64,000 nt of DNA. Origin: JAICJC01 sp963709425 (GTDB lineage Bacteria; Actinomycetota; Thermoleophilia; Gaiellales; JAICJC01). A program made the position numbers and the translations under genes. Under the pieces are notes generated by a model. That model worked only from the letters and a program-made list of their open reading frames with translations, had not been told where the DNA came from and searched no databases. Positions 59,982-64,000 of this stretch are shown piece after piece (the stretch's first letter is position 1; each line of letters starts with the position of its first letter). The stretch is taken from contig CAVPWG010000004.1 of the NCBI GenBank assembly GCA_963709425.1, positions 372,001 to 436,000 of the forward strand, given 5' to 3'.

Positions 59982-60344
59982 TCAGGGCGCGTAGCGCCGG
60001 TGCAGGATGATCTGGTTTCCGTCCGGGTCGCGCATGAGCGCCATGTGGCAGACGCCGGTGTCGAACGTGTCCATGTCGAACTGGACGCCCTGCTCCTCGA
60101 GCCGGCGGCGGGCGTCGGCGACGTCGGCGACGCGCAGGGCGAATCCCGAGTGGTTGGGGCTGAACGGAAGGCCCTGATCCTCCGGCTTCCAGATGCCGAG
60201 CGTCACCTGCCCTGCCCGGTACTCGGCCCCGCCGGGCGTGTCCTTCTCGTGCTCGAGGCCCAGGAGCTCACCGTAGAACCGCTTGGCTCGGGGGATGTCC
60301 TGCGTGGGAATGGAGATGAAGTCGACCTGCTCGACACCGATCAT
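59982..60344 (-). CDS. VOC family protein
   Basis: 120 aa from ATG 60344. Glyoxalase fold: VDFISIPTQDIPRAKRFYGE, LLGLEHEKDTPGGAEYRA, NHSGFALRVADVADARRRLE, then CHMALMRDPDGNQIILHRRY, with the conserved DPDGN and late ligand region. It overlaps the possible MFS start. Enzyme or binding role unknown. Confidence 0.85.
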   Translation of the reverse strand: MIGVEQVDFISIPTQDIPRAKRFYGELLGLEHEKDTPGGAEYRAGQVTLGIWKPEDQGLPFSPNHSGFALRVADVADARRRLEEQGVQFDMDTFDTGVCHMALMRDPDGNQIILHRRYAP

Positions 60345-60426
60345 TCCGATCGCCTCCTCGATCGCGTTTTGCGCACGGTATCCGCGGGTCGAACCACCGG
60401 GGTCTGGCCGCCGGTGATCTCTCGAT

Positions 60427-61770
60427 CTAAACCCTCGCCCCCCGGAAGAGCGGCAGCCACTCCTCGTTCGCGCGCAACATCTCGTCGAGCAGCTCGCCGA
60501 TCTGCTCGAGCTCCAGGCGAGCCTGCATGTTGGGGTCGAGCAGGAACGCGTGCATCGCCTGCGCCCGGTCGCCCGAGAGCGCAGCCTTCACGACCTGCCG
60601 CTGGAAGTCGACGTAGCCCCGCAGGTGGGCGGCCAGGGGCTCCGGGAGCGGGCCGGCGGCGATCGGGCGGATGCCGTAGCCGTTCACGGCTGCGTTCACC
60701 TCCACGATCGCGTCGGCGGGCAGGTTCGGGATCGCGCCGTCGTTGGGGGCGTTCACGACGAACGTCTGGTTTCGGTTCTCGACAATCGCCTCGATGATGT
60801 CGATCACCTCGATCCCCCAGTCCTCATCACCCGGCGGCAGATCGGCCAGCGTCACGGCGCCCGCCCCCGGCGCGGTCCACTTCGCCGCCAGCGTCTCGAG
60901 CTCGGCGACCCGGGCCCTCTCGTAGGCCATGTCGTGGGTCGTGATGCCGTAGCGCATCTCGACGCCCTGGGCCGTGCCGGCGTACTCGCCCTCGAGCCGC
61001 TGCATTTGCGGGAAGTGCTCGACCCAGTGGCTCCAGCAGTAGGGCAGGACGCCGTAGGTGTCGAGCGCCCAGGCGACGATCGGGTTCTGGGCGTGCTCGC
61101 GGAGGAGCGGCATGGCATCGGCCCCGTCGCGCAGGCGAAGCTCCGTCACCGCGGCGCAATGGTTGATGCCGGCCACGACCGGCGGCATGGCGATCTCGCC
61201 GGGCTCGACGCCGGCCTGCTCTGCCAGCCACTCCGGGCTCGACGGATGGCCCGTGCACGAGCACAACGCGTAGCTCTTCACCGACGGTGCGGCGACGCGC
61301 ATCGCCATGGCCTCGGTGGGGGCCGGGTTCGTGTAGTTGAAGACGTGGGCGTCGGGCGCGACGTCGGCCACGTTCCGGGCCACCTCGGCGAGCACCGGCG
61401 CGTTTCGGAGCGCCCGCATGATCCCGCCGGGACCGACCGAGTCGGCGACGTGCATGACGACGCCGTACCGGCCGGGGATGTCGAGGTCGTCCGCCCAGGC
61501 GTCGAAGCCGCCCACCGAGATCGCGGCGATCACGAAGTCGGCCCCCTCGAGCGATTCGCGCTGGTCGAGCGTGCTTCGCACCGTGAGCGGGCTGCCCTCG
61601 CCGGCGACGAGCCGGTCGCCGAGCTCCTGCATCACGCCGAGCCGGCGCTCGTCGATGTCCATCAGCGTCACCGTCGAGTCGCAAAGCGACCCCGACTGGA
61701 TCAGCCGCCGCAGCAGGACCGGCACGAAGCTCGAGCTGCCGCCACCGATGATCGAGACCTTGAATGGCAT
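60427..61770 (-). CDS. GH4-like NAD-dependent glycosidase (6-phospho- or uronide/sulfosugar type unclear)
   Basis: 447 aa from ATG 61770. Rossmann start FKVSIIGGGSSSFVPVLLRR, then LMDIDERRLGVMQELGDRL, SVGPGGIMRALRNAPVLAEV, FNYTNPAPTEAMAM, and ALCSCTGHPSSPEW plus VAGINHCAAVTEL as candidate metal site residues. The pattern differs from the MelA-like GH4 at 32.8 kb (which has GLCHSVQ). Relatives include alpha-glucosidases, galacturonidases (LplD) and the NAD-dependent sulfoquinovosidases (GH188). Third gene of the amine oxidase-SDR operon; 12 bases separate it from the SDR. Confidence 0.75.
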   Translation of the reverse strand: MPFKVSIIGGGSSSFVPVLLRRLIQSGSLCDSTVTLMDIDERRLGVMQELGDRLVAGEGSPLTVRSTLDQRESLEGADFVIAAISVGGFDAWADDLDIPGRYGVVMHVADSVGPGGIMRALRNAPVLAEVARNVADVAPDAHVFNYTNPAPTEAMAMRVAAPSVKSYALCSCTGHPSSPEWLAEQAGVEPGEIAMPPVVAGINHCAAVTELRLRDGADAMPLLREHAQNPIVAWALDTYGVLPYCWSHWVEHFPQMQRLEGEYAGTAQGVEMRYGITTHDMAYERARVAELETLAAKWTAPGAGAVTLADLPPGDEDWGIEVIDIIEAIVENRNQTFVVNAPNDGAIPNLPADAIVEVNAAVNGYGIRPIAAGPLPEPLAAHLRGYVDFQRQVVKAALSGDRAQAMHAFLLDPNMQARLELEQIGELLDEMLRANEEWLPLFRGARV

Positions 61771-61782
61771 GGTCGCTCCTCC

Positions 61783-62490
61783 TCAGCCCATCGAGTCGTC
61801 GGCCATCGGAAGAATCGAGGCCTCGAAGATCCTGCCGGTGCGCGGCCGCGTGACGGCGTACATGACCGCATCCGCCACCTCCTCCGAACGCAGCATCCCG
61901 GGCAGGTCGGGATCCTCGGGCGTTCGGCCGCGGCCCATCGCAAAGGCCGTCTCGACGCCGCCGGGTGCCAGGATCGAGCAGCGCACGCCTCGGCGGAAGA
62001 GCTCGTGGTCGAGCGAGCGCATGAAGCCGACCTGAGCGTGTTTCGTCGCGGCGTAGACCGCCTCGCCCTCCGGCGCCCGCTGGCCGGCGATCGACGTGAC
62101 CGCCACGAGGTCGGCCGAGGAGCTCTCGAGCAGCCGCGGCAGCCCGGCTCGGATCGTGTGGAGGAAGCCCTTCACGTTGGTGTCGATCATCTCGTCGAGC
62201 CACTCCGGGTTCAGGTCGAGGAAGTCGCCGTAGGCTCCGACTCCGGCGTTCGCCACCAGGATGTCGAGCCCGCCGAACCGCTCCACGCAGGCGGCGACGA
62301 GCGCTTCGACGTGCCCCGGCACGCGCACGTCGCACGATTGGTCGAGGACGCCCTCGATGCCGAGGTCGCCGCCGCCCCGCGAAGCGACCGCGACGTGCGC
62401 GCCACCCTCCGCGAGCGCCCGCGCCGTCGCGGCGCCGATCCCGCTGGTCGCGCCGGTCACCAGGGCGACGCGTCCCTCGACTCCGCTCAT
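61783..62490 (-). CDS. Short-chain dehydrogenase/reductase
   Basis: 235 aa from ATG 62490, overlapping the amine oxidase stop (ATGA). VALVTGATSGIGAATARALA, ILVANAGVGAYGDF, AVTSIAGQRAP and EAVYAATKHAQVGFMRSL give the cofactor loop, NAG motif, Ser and YxxxK. The C-terminus (RPRTGRIFEASILPMADDS) is shorter than in many SDRs. It might process the aldehyde or ketone from amine oxidation; context only. Confidence 0.85.
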   Translation of the reverse strand: MSGVEGRVALVTGATSGIGAATARALAEGGAHVAVASRGGGDLGIEGVLDQSCDVRVPGHVEALVAACVERFGGLDILVANAGVGAYGDFLDLNPEWLDEMIDTNVKGFLHTIRAGLPRLLESSSADLVAVTSIAGQRAPEGEAVYAATKHAQVGFMRSLDHELFRRGVRCSILAPGGVETAFAMGRGRTPEDPDLPGMLRSEEVADAVMYAVTRPRTGRIFEASILPMADDSMG

Positions 62491-64000
62491 GGGTGAACCC
62501 CTCCTTGCTCACAGCTCTCGGCGTGCGGCCGCGAGGGCGGCACGTCGAGGGCGGGATTGCGCTCGAAGAACCCCACCGGCTTCAGCATGAACCCGATGGT
62601 CGCCACAGGCATCACCGGCCAGTCCTCCGGCCGGGGCACGTGGTGGTGACCGAACGTATACCAGACCACGATGTCGCGGCCCGCGACGGGCCGGTCGGCG
62701 CTCGTCCACTCCGGCAGCCCCGCTCCGCCCGCGTGCTGGCTGGGGTACTCGCCGGCTGCGTAGCGCTCGCCGGGCGCGTACGGCGTCACCCACAGGTGGT
62801 GGTGGATGAAGCCGGCCCGCTTGCTCACCGGGGCGTCGGGCTGGGCGAACGGCACCGCGTTCTCGCCGGGCACGAGCCGGTAGGCGACGGGCTCGCCGAG
62901 GCGGTGGCGAACGCCCGGGTTCACGATCTCCCACCACCGGGCCGACGCCGGATCGAGCCGCCGCCGGGCCTCGAGCTCTGTCTCCAGCCGTCGCCGCATG
63001 GGCCGGAAGGCGTTTCCGACCGGGTTCCCCGGGCCGGGCGGAAGCGACTCCGTCCACACCTCCTCGACGGCGTTGTCGAGCCCGTCGACATCGAGGTCGA
63101 GTCGCATGCCGAAGAAGTGCTGGTGCACCATGGCGTTCAGGCCAGGGGCGACGAGGACGCCGTGCTCGGGCCGGACGTCCGGTGCCACCGCACCGGTCGA
63201 GAGGACGCCGGTCAGCTTGACCTCGAACTCGATCGAGCCGTCCTGGTACAGGTACCAGAAGAAGCCGTAGTCGTAGTTCCCGATGGCCGAGAACGACGAG
63301 ATCACGAGCCGGCGCGAGCGGCGCACCTCACCCGTGCCGTCGCGCCACTCGATGTGGCGCCAGAGGACTCCCGTGTCCTCCTCGTGGATGCAGATCGCGT
63401 TCGGGATGATCACCGGCTCGCCGGCCGCGTCGTTCACGACGGCGTCGAGGTAGACGATCTCGCCGAGGCAGTCGCACCCGCGGCTGAGCGGCGAGGCGGC
63501 CACGCCCACTCCGTTCTCGCCGGCGTCGAAGGCGTTCTTGAAGTAATGCGTCGGGCTGGGATCGCCGTATGGCACCACCATCTCGGACAGCGACGCGCGG
63601 TGCATGATCGGCCGCAGGCGACCGCCGTCCTCGTAGCCGACGCGGTTCAGGACGAGCCCCTCACGCGGCGTGAAGCCGACGTGGAGCCGCCAGCGCTGCC
63701 AGCGGACGACCCGGCCGTCGACCGAGAAGCCCGGCCCGTCCGGCTGGGTGATCTCGAGCGGGGCGAGGTCCGTGCGAAGCGGCGCGCCGGCGGCGGCGTC
63801 GAAGTTGCCGCTCTCCGGGGGCACCGGCACGACGCCGTGGTCCTCGACGCGCAGCACCTCGAGCGTGTTCAGATCGACGAGGGCGATGACGCCGTCGACG
63901 GGGTGGGCCCACTCGTTGTCGCCCGGCCTCGGCTTGACGAAGGCCACGCCACGGGCGAGCCGCCGCTCCGACTCCTCGGCGCGCCCAAAATGCCCGGCCG
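62487..64000 (-). CDS. Copper amine oxidase, C-terminal part (5' end beyond window)
   Basis: About 504 codons are visible, open to the right edge; the N-terminus lies outside. The TPQ-forming Tyr is in FSAIGNYDYGFFWYLYQDGS (first Tyr of NYDY), and copper ligands are NAMVHQHFFGMRLDLDVDG (His-x-His) and a late His in KRAGFIHHHLWVTPYAPGE. CPS-like upstream features include GYEDGGRLRPIMHRASLSEM, typical of the family. The enzyme oxidises primary amines to aldehyde, ammonia and H2O2. It heads the operon with the SDR and GH4-like gene. Confidence 0.9.
   Translation of the reverse strand, partial: AGHFGRAEESERRLARGVAFVKPRPGDNEWAHPVDGVIALVDLNTLEVLRVEDHGVVPVPPESGNFDAAAGAPLRTDLAPLEITQPDGPGFSVDGRVVRWQRWRLHVGFTPREGLVLNRVGYEDGGRLRPIMHRASLSEMVVPYGDPSPTHYFKNAFDAGENGVGVAASPLSRGCDCLGEIVYLDAVVNDAAGEPVIIPNAICIHEEDTGVLWRHIEWRDGTGEVRRSRRLVISSFSAIGNYDYGFFWYLYQDGSIEFEVKLTGVLSTGAVAPDVRPEHGVLVAPGLNAMVHQHFFGMRLDLDVDGLDNAVEEVWTESLPPGPGNPVGNAFRPMRRRLETELEARRRLDPASARWWEIVNPGVRHRLGEPVAYRLVPGENAVPFAQPDAPVSKRAGFIHHHLWVTPYAPGERYAAGEYPSQHAGGAGLPEWTSADRPVAGRDIVVWYTFGHHHVPRPEDWPVMPVATIGFMLKPVGFFERNPALDVPPSRPHAESCEQGGVHP

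Noticed and set aside
1..64000. Prophage, transposon, CRISPR, integrase, tRNA or rRNA
   Set aside because: I found no transposase, integrase, phage structural motif, regularly spaced repeats, cloverleaf or rRNA-like stretch on either strand.

Overview
Overall character. The window is very GC-rich, densely coded and uses many GTG starts. Stop and start codons overlap (ATGA, GTGA, TGATG) at most operon joints. I found no rRNA, tRNA, CRISPR array, insertion sequence or phage gene. The gene content (form I CO dehydrogenase, three-domain LigD, ETF with a membrane Fe-S reductase, DUF4260, YbjQ, C45 hydrolase, many amine and sugar oxidoreductases) suggests a free-living soil actinobacterium, perhaps Thermoleophilia (Gaiellales/Solirubrobacterales). 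The taxon is an inference; no marker gene is present. Both window ends cut genes: a sulfotransferase on the left and a copper amine oxidase on the right.

Layout, left half. 1-9 kb holds a sulfotransferase, a sulfide:quinone-reductase-like flavoprotein, a secreted phosphoesterase, a divergent Zn/Mn ABC importer with its Fur/Zur regulator and box, an EamA permease, a PadR repressor with a palindromic operator, and a proline-racemase homologue. Almost every gene here carries an apparent single-base frameshift, which looks like local sequence error. 9-22 kb holds an MFS permease, HD protein, cyclic-nucleotide-binding protein, Rieske oxygenase, cold-shock protein, LigD, GDPD-like protein, cupin, MsrA, a trimethylamine-dehydrogenase-type flavoprotein and a C45 hydrolase. 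22-31 kb holds a three-subunit molybdenum hydroxylase, a GNAT, a second MFS permease, an aldo/keto reductase, an SDR and a cation exchanger.

The most interesting region is 31.2-42.5 kb, a complete-looking sugar utilisation locus. One side has a MelA-like GH4 enzyme translationally coupled to a secreted GH114 (endo-alpha-1,4-polygalactosaminidase family) protein. Divergent from it are a LacD-type aldolase, a PfkB kinase and a LacC-like kinase. Facing these is an operon of SIS isomerase/deaminase, lipoprotein sugar-binding protein, two permeases and an ATPase, divergent from a DeoR regulator. Both divergent promoters carry the same 13-bp motif. I read the locus as capture and catabolism of galactosamine-containing alpha-1,4 polymers through tagatose phosphates; this is a prediction.

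42.5-54.7 kb is respiratory. A coxMSL cluster has the form I active-site motif and an XdhC-YHS accessory protein. A second operon runs dimethylglycine-dehydrogenase-like enzyme, EtfB, EtfA, membrane Fe-S oxidoreductase, opposite a GntR regulator with a palindromic operator. Together with the TMADH-like enzyme and the copper amine oxidase, this points to growth on methylated and primary amines, with electrons passed through ETF to the quinone pool and trace CO as an extra electron source. 54.7-64 kb adds signalling genes (GGDEF, MEDS-ATPase), small conserved proteins, an MFS permease, a VOC protein, and an amine oxidase-SDR-GH4-like operon. Six short palindromic repeats of one family sit in intergenic gaps, mostly between convergent genes.
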